In this document: positions 8,931-17,075 of the stretch, piece after piece
Numbering within the stretch: the stretch's first letter is position 1
How the letters are laid out: each line of letters opens with the position of its first letter
DNA from: Sporichthya brevicatena
Lineage (GTDB): Bacteria; Actinomycetota; Actinomycetes; Sporichthyales; Sporichthyaceae
Direction of reading: 5' to 3'
Assembly: GCF_039525035.1 (NCBI RefSeq)
Contig: NZ_BAAAHE010000038.1
Coordinates: 1-64,000, forward strand
DNA: 64,000 nt
Program-made: the position numbers and the translations under genes
The notes under the pieces: model-generated
The model's input: the letters and a program-made list of their open reading frames with translations, nothing else
Databases searched by the model: none
What the model was told of the DNA's origin: nothing

Positions 8931-9682
8931 TCGACCTGACCGGACTTCACGTCGTCGTCACCGGCGGCAACTCGGGCCTGGGCCTCGGCATGGCCCTGGG
9001 GGTCGCGCGGGCCGGGGCGAACGTCTCGATCTGGGGCCGCAACGCCGAGCGCAACGCCGAGGCGGCCGCGCAGGTCGCCGCCCTCGGGGTGCAGGCGCTC
9101 CCCGTCGAGTGCGACGTCACCGACGAGAAGGACATCGCCGCGGCGATGAACCGCACGATCGAGTCCCTCGGCCCGCTCGGGTGCATGGTCGCGAACGCCG
9201 GGATCGCCGGCGAGACCAAGCTCGTCGACACCTCGCTGGACGAATGGCACCGCATCATGCGCGTCAACGTCGACGGCGTGTTTCTGACGGCCCGTGAGGC
9301 GGGCCGGCGCTTCGTCGCGCAGGACACGGGCGGCTCGCTCGTCCTCGTCTCCTCGACCGCGAGCCGGTTCGGCGCCGGCGGGCTCGGCGCCTACGCCACC
9401 AGCAAGTCCGCCGTGGTCGGCATGGGGCGCACCTTCGCCGTCGAGCTGGCCCGGCACCGCGTCCGCGCCAACGTGCTCATCCCCGGCTGGACCCGTACCG
9501 CGATGAACGAGCACCTGCAGGCCGACGAACGCTTCATGGCGGCGACGACCGGCCGCACGCCGGTCCGCCGGTGGGCCACCGCCGACGAGTTCGAGAAGGT
9601 CGCCGTGTTCCTCGCCGACCCCAGCCAGACCTTCCACACCGGCAACGAAGTCGTCGTCGACGGCGGCTACTGCATCTTCTGA
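8927..9682 (+). CDS. SDR-family oxidoreductase
   Basis: A 251-residue classical SDR. It has the cofactor motif TGGNSGLG, NAGIAG, the catalytic Ser in VSSTAS and the YATSK Tyr-x3-Lys motif, followed by NVLIPGWTRT. It begins in an ATGA overlap with the preceding ACAD. By position between acyl-CoA dehydrogenase and aldehyde dehydrogenase it could act as a 3-hydroxyacyl-CoA or alcohol dehydrogenase (inference). It is not closely similar to the SDRs at 4597 and 16119, so it probably serves a separate step. Confidence 0.85.
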   Translation: MIDLTGLHVVVTGGNSGLGLGMALGVARAGANVSIWGRNAERNAEAAAQVAALGVQALPVECDVTDEKDIAAAMNRTIESLGPLGCMVANAGIAGETKLVDTSLDEWHRIMRVNVDGVFLTAREAGRRFVAQDTGGSLVLVSSTASRFGAGGLGAYATSKSAVVGMGRTFAVELARHRVRANVLIPGWTRTAMNEHLQADERFMAATTGRTPVRRWATADEFEKVAVFLADPSQTFHTGNEVVVDGGYCIF

Positions 9683-9723
9683 CTCGACCGCCCGACCGCC
9701 CGACGCCCTAGGTAAGGAATCGC

Positions 9724-11157
9724 ATGGACAGGCTCTCGCTCTTCATCGACGGCGAGCAGGTCGCTCCGCTCGACGGGACGACCCGCGACGTGGTCGAGGC
9801 CGCGACCGGTGACGTGATCGGGACCGCCGCGCTCGGCGGTGTCTCGGACATCGACCGCGCCGTCACCGCCGCCGCGCGTGCGAAGAAGGGCTGGGCGGCC
9901 ACGCCGGCGAAGGAGCGGGCCGACCTGATCGACCGCATGGCCGGCGCGCTGTTCGAGGCGGGCAAGGAGACGGCGGCCCTCGTCAGCCGCGAGAACGGCA
10001 TGCCGATCCGCTTGTCGATCGGGGCGAACAAGTTCGCCCCGGCCGCGATCTTCCAGTACTACGCCGGCCTCGTGCGCGGCGACGTGGAGAACGACGAGCG
10101 CAACGGCCAGCTGGCGCGCACCCTCGTCCGCCGTGACCCGATCGGTGTCGTCGCCGCGATCACGCCGTGGAACTACCCGCAGGCGCTCGCCGCGATGAAG
10201 CTCGGCCCCGCGCTGGCGGCCGGCTGCACCGTCGTCCTGAAGCCGGCGCCGGAGACCGCGCTCGACGCGCACGCGTTCGCCGACGCGGCCGCCGCGGCGG
10301 GTCTGCCGCCGGGCGTCCTCAACGTTGTTCCCGCGGACCGTGAGGCCGGCGCGGCGCTGGTCTCGCACGCCGAGGTCAACAAGGTCGCGTTCACCGGGTC
10401 GACGGCCGCGGGCCGCGCGATCGGCGCCGAGTGCGGACGGTTGCTGCGTCCGGTCACGCTCGAGCTCGGTGGCAAGTCCGCCTCGATCGTCTGCGAGGAC
10501 GCCGACCTCGAGCTGTTCGCGAAGGCGCTGCTGGAGATCTCGCTGCCGAACAACGGCCAGACCTGCCACGCCTGCACACGCATCCTGGCCCCGGCCGGCC
10601 GGTACGCCGAGGTCGTCGAGGCCGTCACCGAGACCGTGCGCAGCCTGCGGATCGGCAACCCGCTCGAGAAGGACACGCAGATCGGCCCGCTGGTCAGCCC
10701 GGCGCAGCGCGACCGCGTCCTCGACTACGTGAACATCGGGCGCACCGACGGTGGCCGCGTCACCGTCGGCGGCGAGGTCCCGGCCGACCTGCCCGGCTGG
10801 TACGTGCAGCCGACCGTCTTCGCGGACGTCGACAACAACGCCCGGATTGCACAGGAGGAGATCTTCGGCCCGGTCCTCGCGGTGATTCCCTACCGCGACG
10901 AGGACGAGGCCGTCGCCCTCGCGAACGACTCGGAGTACGGCCTCGGCGGCACGGTGTGGACCGGCGACGTCGAGCGCGGCATCGCGATCGCCGACCGCAT
11001 CGAGACCGGCACCGTCGGCGTGAACCACTACGCGCTCGACTTCGGCGCTCCGTTCGGCGGTGTGAAGGCCAGCGGCCTCGGCCGTGAGCTCGGGCCCGAG
11101 GGCCTCGCGCCGTACGTGCAGACCCGGTCGGTCTACCTGGCACCGGTGGCGCGATGA
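9724..11157 (+). CDS. Aldehyde dehydrogenase family protein
   Basis: A 477-residue NAD(P)-dependent aldehyde dehydrogenase. The Glu-bearing LELGGKSASIV and the nucleophile region NNGQTCHACTR are visible, as are the EEIFGPVLAV and PFGGVKASGLGRELG signatures. It has the usual family length. ATG 9724 follows AGGTAAGGAA. It ends overlapping the thiolase-like start (ATGA at 11154). The likely role is oxidising an aldehyde released by side-chain cleavage to an acid or acyl product (inference). A related but more distant enzyme sits at 60727. Confidence 0.85.
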   Translation: MDRLSLFIDGEQVAPLDGTTRDVVEAATGDVIGTAALGGVSDIDRAVTAAARAKKGWAATPAKERADLIDRMAGALFEAGKETAALVSRENGMPIRLSIGANKFAPAAIFQYYAGLVRGDVENDERNGQLARTLVRRDPIGVVAAITPWNYPQALAAMKLGPALAAGCTVVLKPAPETALDAHAFADAAAAAGLPPGVLNVVPADREAGAALVSHAEVNKVAFTGSTAAGRAIGAECGRLLRPVTLELGGKSASIVCEDADLELFAKALLEISLPNNGQTCHACTRILAPAGRYAEVVEAVTETVRSLRIGNPLEKDTQIGPLVSPAQRDRVLDYVNIGRTDGGRVTVGGEVPADLPGWYVQPTVFADVDNNARIAQEEIFGPVLAVIPYRDEDEAVALANDSEYGLGGTVWTGDVERGIAIADRIETGTVGVNHYALDFGAPFGGVKASGLGRELGPEGLAPYVQTRSVYLAPVAR

Positions 11158-12344
11158 GCTCGGCGGCGATCGCCGGGCTCGGCATCACCGAGCTCGGGAA
11201 GGTGTACGGCCGCTCGTCGTCGAGCCTGGCCGCCGAGGCGGTCCGGCTCGCCGCCGCCGACGCGGGCATCCCGCTCTCGGCCGTCGACGGGCTGCTGATC
11301 AGCTCCGGGCAGAAGCAGGACGTCGGCATCACGCTGGCCAACGCGCTCTCGACCGGCCCCCTGGGTCTCTGCATGACGATGAACTCGTTCGGCGCCACGG
11401 CGGGAATCATGGTCGCGACCGCGGCCAAGGCGATCGCCGAGGGAACCGCGACCACCGTGGCGTGCGTCTTCGCCGACACCCCGCTCAAGCCGAAGCAGAG
11501 CACCGGGGCGGCCTGGGGTTCGCCGCGCGCCTCGACGCGGGAGATCGCGGGGCTCGGCGGCTGGTCGCTCGCCGGCGGCGCGATCAACCCCAACATCCTC
11601 TACGCGATGTGCGCCCGCCGGCACATGGAGCGCTACGGCACGACGTCGGAGCAGCTCGGCCAGATCGCCGTCGCCCAGCGGGCGTGGGCGCAGCACAACC
11701 CGCTCGCCGCGATGCGCGAACCGATGACGCTTGAGGACCACCAGAACTCGCGCTGGATCGCCGACCCGCTGCACCTGCTCGACTGCTGCCTCGTCAGCAA
11801 CGGCGCGGTCGCGGTCATCGTCACCGCCGCGGACCGGGCGAAGGACCTGGCGAAGCCGCCGGTCCACGTCTGGGGTTGGGGGCAGGCGCACGAGGTCCGG
11901 CGGATGCACCGCGGTTCGGACTGGGGCCTGGTCACCCCGGCCGCCCGGTCCGGGGCGGCCGCGATGCGGATGGCCGGCATCGGCGTCGACGACGTCGACG
12001 TCGCCGAGCTCTACGACTGCTACACCTACACGGTGCTCGTGACGCTCGAGGACTACGGGTTCTGCGAGAAGGGCGAAGGTGGCGCGTTCGTCTCCGACGG
12101 CCGGCTCGCCCCCGGCGGCAAGCTCGCGGTCAACACCGGCGGCGGCCAGCTGTCGGGCTACTACATGTGGGGCATGACGCCGCTGTCCGAGGCGATCATC
12201 CAGGCCCGCGGCGAGGGTGGCGCGCGGCAGGCGCCGCGCAATGACGTCGTCCTCGTCTCCGGCAACGGCGGCATCCTCGAACACCACTCGACGCTCGTGC
12301 TGAGCCCGCACGCGCGCAAGCTCCCCGCGGAGGTGACCGCATGA
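11154..12344 (+). CDS. Thiolase-fold protein without the catalytic Cys (Ltp2-like aldolase candidate)
   Basis: A 396-residue thiolase/SCP-x superfamily protein. The usual N-x-x-C-x-S-G nucleophile loop reads NSFGATAG, so the Cys is replaced by Gly. The usual GHP histidine loop reads NTGGGQLSGYYMWG, with Tyr where His is expected. Loss of both residues argues against thiolysis. In the known Ltp2 steroid side-chain retro-aldolase, Tyr residues replace them and the enzyme needs a DUF35 partner. Here a DUF35 gene overlaps directly downstream. A retro-aldolase role releasing an aldehyde or ketone plus a short acyl-CoA is therefore a good inference. A non-decarboxylating thiolase of unknown chemistry is the alternative. 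Confidence 0.75.
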   Translation: MSSAAIAGLGITELGKVYGRSSSSLAAEAVRLAAADAGIPLSAVDGLLISSGQKQDVGITLANALSTGPLGLCMTMNSFGATAGIMVATAAKAIAEGTATTVACVFADTPLKPKQSTGAAWGSPRASTREIAGLGGWSLAGGAINPNILYAMCARRHMERYGTTSEQLGQIAVAQRAWAQHNPLAAMREPMTLEDHQNSRWIADPLHLLDCCLVSNGAVAVIVTAADRAKDLAKPPVHVWGWGQAHEVRRMHRGSDWGLVTPAARSGAAAMRMAGIGVDDVDVAELYDCYTYTVLVTLEDYGFCEKGEGGAFVSDGRLAPGGKLAVNTGGGQLSGYYMWGMTPLSEAIIQARGEGGARQAPRNDVVLVSGNGGILEHHSTLVLSPHARKLPAEVTA

Positions 12345-12814
12345 GTACGCCCGAGGTCTCGGAGCTGCCGCCGCCGTTCCCGGCGGTCCAGCGCGACCGC
12401 GCGACCGAGGCGTTCTTCGACGCCGCGAGCCGCGGTGAGCTGCTCGTGCAGCAGTGCGCCGGCTGCGACACCGTCCTGCCGCCCGAGGCCAAGACCTGCT
12501 TCTCGTGCGGGTCGGACAACCTCGGCCCGACCGTGGTGTCGGGGAGGGGCCGCCTGATCACCTGGGTCGTCGTGACGCACGCGCCGGTTCCGGTGCTCGC
12601 GGGCGCGGTCCCCTACGTGAGCGCCGTCGTCGAGCTCGACGAGGGTCCCTGGCTGATGGTCCGTCTGGTCGACGCGGACCCCACGGCGCTGGCGGCGGGT
12701 GACGCGGTGCAGGTCGACTTCGTCCGCTCGGGCGCTGGGGAGAACACCGGAGAGATGCTGCCGGTGTTCCGGCCGGTCGGCTCCGAGGAGAACGCAACGG
12801 AGGAGAAGGCATGA
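12341..12814 (+). CDS. DUF35/OB-fold zinc-ribbon protein, partner of the thiolase-fold gene
   Basis: A 157-residue protein with an N-terminal helix, a zinc-ribbon (Cys 39, 42, 53, 56: CAGC and CFSC) and a C-terminal OB-fold domain. Proteins of this family form complexes with thiolase-fold enzymes (for example ChsH2 DUF35 with Ltp2, or HMG-CoA synthase/thiolase assemblies), channelling acyl-CoA. It starts within the stop of the thiolase-like gene (ATGA) and its own stop overlaps the crotonase start, so all three are coupled. No MaoC-type hydratase domain is fused to it, unlike ChsH2. Confidence 0.85.
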   Translation: MSTPEVSELPPPFPAVQRDRATEAFFDAASRGELLVQQCAGCDTVLPPEAKTCFSCGSDNLGPTVVSGRGRLITWVVVTHAPVPVLAGAVPYVSAVVELDEGPWLMVRLVDADPTALAAGDAVQVDFVRSGAGENTGEMLPVFRPVGSEENATEEKA

Positions 12815-13596
12815 CCGAGCCGGCGGCGAAGCTGGAGAAGCGCGGCAACATCGGGATCCTGACGCTGAACCGGCCGGATGCCCTCAACGCGGTGAACGCC
12901 GACCTGGCGATCGCCGCCGGCGCCGCGCTGGAGGAGGCCCAGTCCGACCCGGAGATCCGCGTCGTCGTGCTCACCGGGGCCGGTCGCGCGTTCTGCGCCG
13001 GCGCGGACCTCAAGGAGCTGGCGAAGGGCAACCGCATCGACGACCGGGAGCACCCCGAGTGGGGCTTCGGCGGGATCGTCCAGCACTGGATCGCCAAGCC
13101 GACCATCGCGGCCGTCAACGGCTTCGCGCTCGGCGGCGGCACCGAGATTCTGCTCGCCTGCGACCTCGCGGTCATCGACGAGACGGCGTCGCTCGGCCTC
13201 CCCGAGGTCAAGCGTGGCCTGCTTGCCGCGGCCGGCGGCGTCATCCGGTTGCAGCGTCAGATCCCCTTCAAGGTCGCCCTCGAGGCGATGCTGACCGGTG
13301 ACGCGATCAGCGCCGCCCGCGCCTACGAGCTGGGCCTGGTCAACCGGGTCGCCCCGGCGGGCACCGCGCTGGACGTCGCGCTCTCGCTCGCGGAGACCAT
13401 CGCCGCCAACGCTCCGCTGTCCGTCGAGCAGAGCAAGCGCGTCGCGCACACCACGGCCGCCATGGGCTCCGACTGGGAGCCCGAGGTGTGGGAGGTCAAC
13501 AAGGACGCGGCGAAGGTCGTGTTCACCAGCAAGGACGCGATGGAGGGCCCGCGCGCCTTCGCCGAGAAGCGCAAGCCGGAGTGGCAGGGACGATGA
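12811..13596 (+). CDS. Enoyl-CoA hydratase (crotonase family)
   Basis: A 261-residue crotonase that hydrates a 2-enoyl-CoA to 3-hydroxyacyl-CoA. It carries the oxyanion-hole segment FCAGADLKEL and both catalytic glutamates, in GGGTEI and GLPEVK. Length and motif order are normal for the family. It begins in an ATGA overlap with the DUF35 gene and ends in one with the CoA-transferase. Together with the preceding acyl-CoA dehydrogenases and thiolase-fold protein it completes a beta-oxidation-like or aldol-cleavage cycle. Confidence 0.88.
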   Translation: MTEPAAKLEKRGNIGILTLNRPDALNAVNADLAIAAGAALEEAQSDPEIRVVVLTGAGRAFCAGADLKELAKGNRIDDREHPEWGFGGIVQHWIAKPTIAAVNGFALGGGTEILLACDLAVIDETASLGLPEVKRGLLAAAGGVIRLQRQIPFKVALEAMLTGDAISAARAYELGLVNRVAPAGTALDVALSLAETIAANAPLSVEQSKRVAHTTAAMGSDWEPEVWEVNKDAAKVVFTSKDAMEGPRAFAEKRKPEWQGR

Positions 13597-15908
13597 GCAC
13601 GAATCTTCCGCTGCGGGGACTGCGCGTCCTCGACCTGACGAGCGGCGCCGCGGAGGCCTGCGGCCGCTACCTCGCCGACCTCGGCGCCGACGTCCTCCTC
13701 GTCGAGCCGCCGGGCGGGTCGCCGAGCCGGGCCGACTCGATCGGCTTCGGTCTGCGCAACGCGAACAAGCGCGGCGTCGTGCTCGACCTGACGGAGGCTC
13801 AGGGTCGCGAGCGGCTGCTCACGCTCGCCGGCGAGGTCGACATCGTCGTGGAGTCGCTGCCGCGCGAGGTGCTCGCGGCCGGGGTCACTCCGGAGGCGCT
13901 GCTCGCCGCGCACCCGGGGCTCGTCGTCGTCTCCGTCACCGACTTCGGTCGTACCGGTCCCTACGCGGACTACGTCGGCACCGACGCGGTGCTCGCCGCG
14001 ATGGGTGGCGTGCTGTCGCGCTCCGGTCTGCCCGGCCGGCCGCCGCTGCTGCCGCCGTCCGGGATCGTCGCGCAGACCGTCGCGGTGCACGCCGCGCTGG
14101 CCGCGCTCGTCGCGCTCGCGAAGCGGCTGCGCACCGGTGCGGGCGAACTCGTCGACGTCTCGGCGTTCGAGGCGGTCGTCCACGGCTTCGACCCCGGCTT
14201 CGGCACGCAGGGCTCGGCGGCCGCGGGGCGCAAGGAGTCCTTCCCCCGCGACCGGCCCGACGCCGCCGCGTTCTACCCGGTCTTCCCGTGCGCCGACGGG
14301 CACGTTCGCATCGCGCTGCTCGCCCCGCGTCAGTGGCAGTCGATGTTCGACTGGCTCGGCCGGCCCGAGGAGTTCGCGGACCCGAAGTACAACCACATCG
14401 CGGTCCGCTTCGAGGCGTCCGACCGGCTGCACCCGCTGATCGCCGCGCACTTCGCGAACACCCCGCGCGCCGAGCTCGTCGCCGAGGGCACGCGCCGCGG
14501 CATTCCGATCTCCGCGGTGCTGAGCCCGTCCGAGGTGCTCGCCGCGGACCACTTCGCCGCCTCGGGTGCACTGGTCGACGCCGAGATCGTCGACGGTGTC
14601 AGCGCCCGCGTGCCCCACGGCTACCTGTCGGTCGACGGCGAGCGGGCCGGTCTCCGCCACCGCGCGCCGCGGGTGGGGGAGCACGACGGCGAGCCGCTGC
14701 CCGCCGCGGACCGCCTGACCTCGGTGGACCTCCCCGGTGACGGCGAGGGTCCGCTGTCGGGGCTGCGCGTGCTGGACCTCGGTGTCATCGTCTTCGGTGC
14801 GGAGCTCACCCGGCTCCTGGCCGACCAGGGCGCCGACGTTCTCAAGATCGAGAACTCGGCGTTCCCCGACGGCCTGCGGCAGACCCGCAAGAACTCGACG
14901 ATGAACGCCTCGTTCGCCTGGGGTGCGCGGAACAAGCGCGGCCTCGGCCTCGACCTCCGCAGTGAGGAGGGGCGCGCGATCGTCCGCGAGCTCGTCCGGA
15001 CCGCCGACGTCGTCACCGGCAACTTCAAGCCGGGGACGCTGGAGTCGCTCGGGCTCTCGTTCGAGCAGCTGGTCGAGATCAACCCCCGGATCATCGTCTC
15101 CGACTCCAGCGCCTTCGGCTCGCGTGGTCCGTGGAGCGACCGCATGGGTTACGGCCCGCTGGTGCGGGGCGCCTGCGGTGTCTCGACGCTGTGGCGGTAC
15201 CCCGAGGGCGACCCCGACCACGACACCTACTGCGACGGATCGACCGTCTACCCCGACCACATCGCGGCGCACGTCGGCGCCGTCGGCGTGGTCGCCGCGC
15301 TGCTGAACCGGGCGCGGACCGGGCGTGGGGCGGGGCTGGAGCTGGCCCAGGCCGACGTCGCCGTCGTCCACCTCGGCCCGCTGCTCGCGCAGGAGTCGCT
15401 CTACCCGGGCTCGGTGGGCCCGGCCCGCGCTCCCGAGCCCGGTGGCGCGGGCGCCGGCGTGTACCCGTGCGCGGGTGACGACGAGTGGGTGGTGGTCGAT
15501 GTCCGGGACGAGGCCGACGCCAAGCGTCTGGCCGAGGTGACCGGGGGCGAGGCCCTCGAGGCCTGGACCGCCGGCCGTACCCCGGCCGAGGCGGCGCAGG
15601 TGCTCCAGGCCGCGGGCGTCCCCGCGGGCCCGATGCTCCGTCTGCCCGACCAGTTGACGGATCCTCAGCTCGTGGAGCGTGGTGCGTTCCGGACCCTGGA
15701 GCACCCCGAGCTCAAGGCCCCGATCCCGACCAACGCCCACCTCGCCCGGTTCTCCACGATCCCCGACCCGCCGCTGCGCCCCGCCCCGCTGCCGGGCGAG
15801 CACACGGTCGAGATCGCGACCCACGAACTCGGCTTCGACGAGGCCCGCGTCGCGGCCCTGATCGAGGCGGGCGTCCTCCAGGTCCCCGCCGCCCCCGACG
15901 CCGACTAG
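13593..15908 (+). CDS. Tandem CaiB/BaiF (class III) CoA-transferase fusion
   Basis: A 771-residue protein made of two CaiB/BaiF family III CoA-transferase domains, about residues 5-370 and 385-765. Each starts with an LRVLDL strand and an LADLGADVL or LADQGADVL motif. The N-terminal half keeps an Asp at the position of the nucleophile (GTDAVLAAMGG). The C-terminal half has GYGPLVRG at the equivalent place, without Asp. The fusion therefore probably has one active centre and one structural half (inference). The role would be moving CoA onto a pathway acid without ATP. It begins in the crotonase stop, and a 56-bp perfect hairpin follows 3 bases after its own stop. Confidence 0.85.
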   Translation: MSTNLPLRGLRVLDLTSGAAEACGRYLADLGADVLLVEPPGGSPSRADSIGFGLRNANKRGVVLDLTEAQGRERLLTLAGEVDIVVESLPREVLAAGVTPEALLAAHPGLVVVSVTDFGRTGPYADYVGTDAVLAAMGGVLSRSGLPGRPPLLPPSGIVAQTVAVHAALAALVALAKRLRTGAGELVDVSAFEAVVHGFDPGFGTQGSAAAGRKESFPRDRPDAAAFYPVFPCADGHVRIALLAPRQWQSMFDWLGRPEEFADPKYNHIAVRFEASDRLHPLIAAHFANTPRAELVAEGTRRGIPISAVLSPSEVLAADHFAASGALVDAEIVDGVSARVPHGYLSVDGERAGLRHRAPRVGEHDGEPLPAADRLTSVDLPGDGEGPLSGLRVLDLGVIVFGAELTRLLADQGADVLKIENSAFPDGLRQTRKNSTMNASFAWGARNKRGLGLDLRSEEGRAIVRELVRTADVVTGNFKPGTLESLGLSFEQLVEINPRIIVSDSSAFGSRGPWSDRMGYGPLVRGACGVSTLWRYPEGDPDHDTYCDGSTVYPDHIAAHVGAVGVVAALLNRARTGRGAGLELAQADVAVVHLGPLLAQESLYPGSVGPARAPEPGGAGAGVYPCAGDDEWVVVDVRDEADAKRLAEVTGGEALEAWTAGRTPAEAAQVLQAAGVPAGPMLRLPDQLTDPQLVERGAFRTLEHPELKAPIPTNAHLARFSTIPDPPLRPAPLPGEHTVEIATHELGFDEARVAALIEAGVLQVPAAPDAD

Positions 15909-15910
15909 CT

Positions 15911-15966
15911 GTCAAAAAAGGGTGACACCCCTTACTGCCGAGTAAGGGGTGTCACCCTTTTTTGAC
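15911..15966. repeat. Giant perfect hairpin, palindrome family copy 1 (likely terminator)
   Basis: Two perfect 26-base arms (15911-15936 and 15941-15966) around the loop GCCG. The arms run GTCA, then six A, then GGGTGACACCCCTTACT. The same core recurs at 33508 and in tandem at 37656. A run of T at 15958-15963 on the + strand and, by symmetry, on the - strand fits a bidirectional terminator closing the long + strand unit. A shortened echo (AAGGGGTGTCACCCCC) follows at 15972-15987. Confidence 0.75.
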
Positions 15967-16083
15967 GCCGGAAGGGGTGTCACCCCCAGTGGGGCGGGTG
16001 GGGCTGGTGCGACGCCGGGTCGGCGACGCCGGAAGCTGAGCGATTCCCGAAACCCTTGTCGCGGTCCGACTCCGTTTGTTATA

Positions 16084-16098
16084 TCTAAAGGTATTAGA
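16084..16098. promoter_or_regulatory. Candidate operator TCTA-N7-TAGA (site 3)
   Basis: Same 15-bp palindrome as at 6544, with 18 identical bases (16083-16100). It lies 20 bases before the ATG of the SDR at 16119, leaving room only for the ribosome-binding site, so a bound repressor would sit on or just after the promoter. It links the P450/ligase/Rieske unit to the same regulator as the acyl-CoA dehydrogenase unit. Confidence 0.6.
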
Positions 16099-16118
16099 CA
16101 CGCAGCGGAGGGGAACCC

Positions 16119-16985
16119 ATGGCCGGCAGGCTCGAAGGCAAGGTCGCGATCATCACCGGAGCCGGGTCCGGCCTGGGCCGGGAGGCGGCGCAGCTCTTCG
16201 CCGCCGAGGGCGCCAGCATCGTCGTGATGGACGTGCTCGGTGACCGCGCCGAGGCGACGGTCCAGCTCCTGGAGGACGCCGACCGCCCCGCGGTCGCGGT
16301 CGTCGGTGACACCACCGTCGAGGCCGACGTCGCGCGCACGGTCGAGACCGCCCTGGAGCGCTTCGGCAAGCTCGACATCATGTGGGCGAACGCCGGCATC
16401 GTCAGCCGCGGCGGCGTCCCCACCGTTATGGGCGGTGAGTCGCTCGCGTTCGAGGACTTCCCCCTCGAGGACTGGAACGAGGTCATCGGGGTCAATCTGA
16501 CCGGCCCGTTCCTGTGCGCGAAGCACGCGGTCAAGCCGCTGCGCGAGAACGGCGGCGGCGTCATCCTCATGACCTCGTCGGCGGCCTCGTTCGCGGCGTA
16601 CCACAGCATCTCGCCGTACATGGCCTCGAAGTCCGGCGTGAACGGCCTTGTCCGCGGGCTCTCGCTCGACCTCGGCAAGTGGGGCATCCGTGTCTGCGGC
16701 ATCGCCCCGACGCACGGCATGTCCCCGAACTTCCTCATGGAGCGGGGCGCCCCGGTCGTCGGCCAGTCCTACGAGCAGGTCGCCGGCCCGTGGGACAAGC
16801 GCGTCACGCCGATCCCGCTCAAGCTCGACCGTCCGCCGACGCTGCGCGACAACGCGAACGTCGCGCTGTTCCTGGCCTCCGACGAGGCCGCCTACCTCTC
16901 CGGCCAGACGATGGTCTCGACCGACGGCGGCACGCTCGCCCGCGTCGCGATCCCGTTCCCCGAGGACCAGCCCGACCTCAGCTGA
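16119..16985 (+). CDS. SDR-family oxidoreductase
   Basis: A 288-residue SDR. It has TGAGSGLG cofactor binding, NAG, a Ser in MTSSAAS, then YMASK and a C-terminal SGQTMVSTDGG. GCGGAGGGG precedes ATG 16119. A 16-residue insert between the NAG and the next helix (around SRGGVPTVMGGES) makes it slightly longer than its neighbours. It is the first gene after the hairpin and operator, followed 90 bases later by the P450. It probably oxidises a hydroxyl produced by the oxygenases downstream (inference). Confidence 0.85.
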   Translation: MAGRLEGKVAIITGAGSGLGREAAQLFAAEGASIVVMDVLGDRAEATVQLLEDADRPAVAVVGDTTVEADVARTVETALERFGKLDIMWANAGIVSRGGVPTVMGGESLAFEDFPLEDWNEVIGVNLTGPFLCAKHAVKPLRENGGGVILMTSSAASFAAYHSISPYMASKSGVNGLVRGLSLDLGKWGIRVCGIAPTHGMSPNFLMERGAPVVGQSYEQVAGPWDKRVTPIPLKLDRPPTLRDNANVALFLASDEAAYLSGQTMVSTDGGTLARVAIPFPEDQPDLS

Positions 16986-17075
16986 CGCCCACGCTGTTGC
17001 CCCCGCCTGACGCATAGTCACCCGCCGAGCCCCACCCCGCTGCACCCGCCCGCATCGCCGCCCCCAGGAGCAACC

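Noticed and set aside
9703-9720. CCTAGG near the aldehyde dehydrogenase start as another operator
   Set aside because: The arms are adjacent with no N7 spacer, so it does not fit the YCTA-N7-TAGR family.
15967-15990. Third full hairpin after the 15911 palindrome
   Set aside because: Only a short AAGGGGTGTCACCCCC echo is present; it cannot form a comparable stem alone and is noted as a degenerate fragment.
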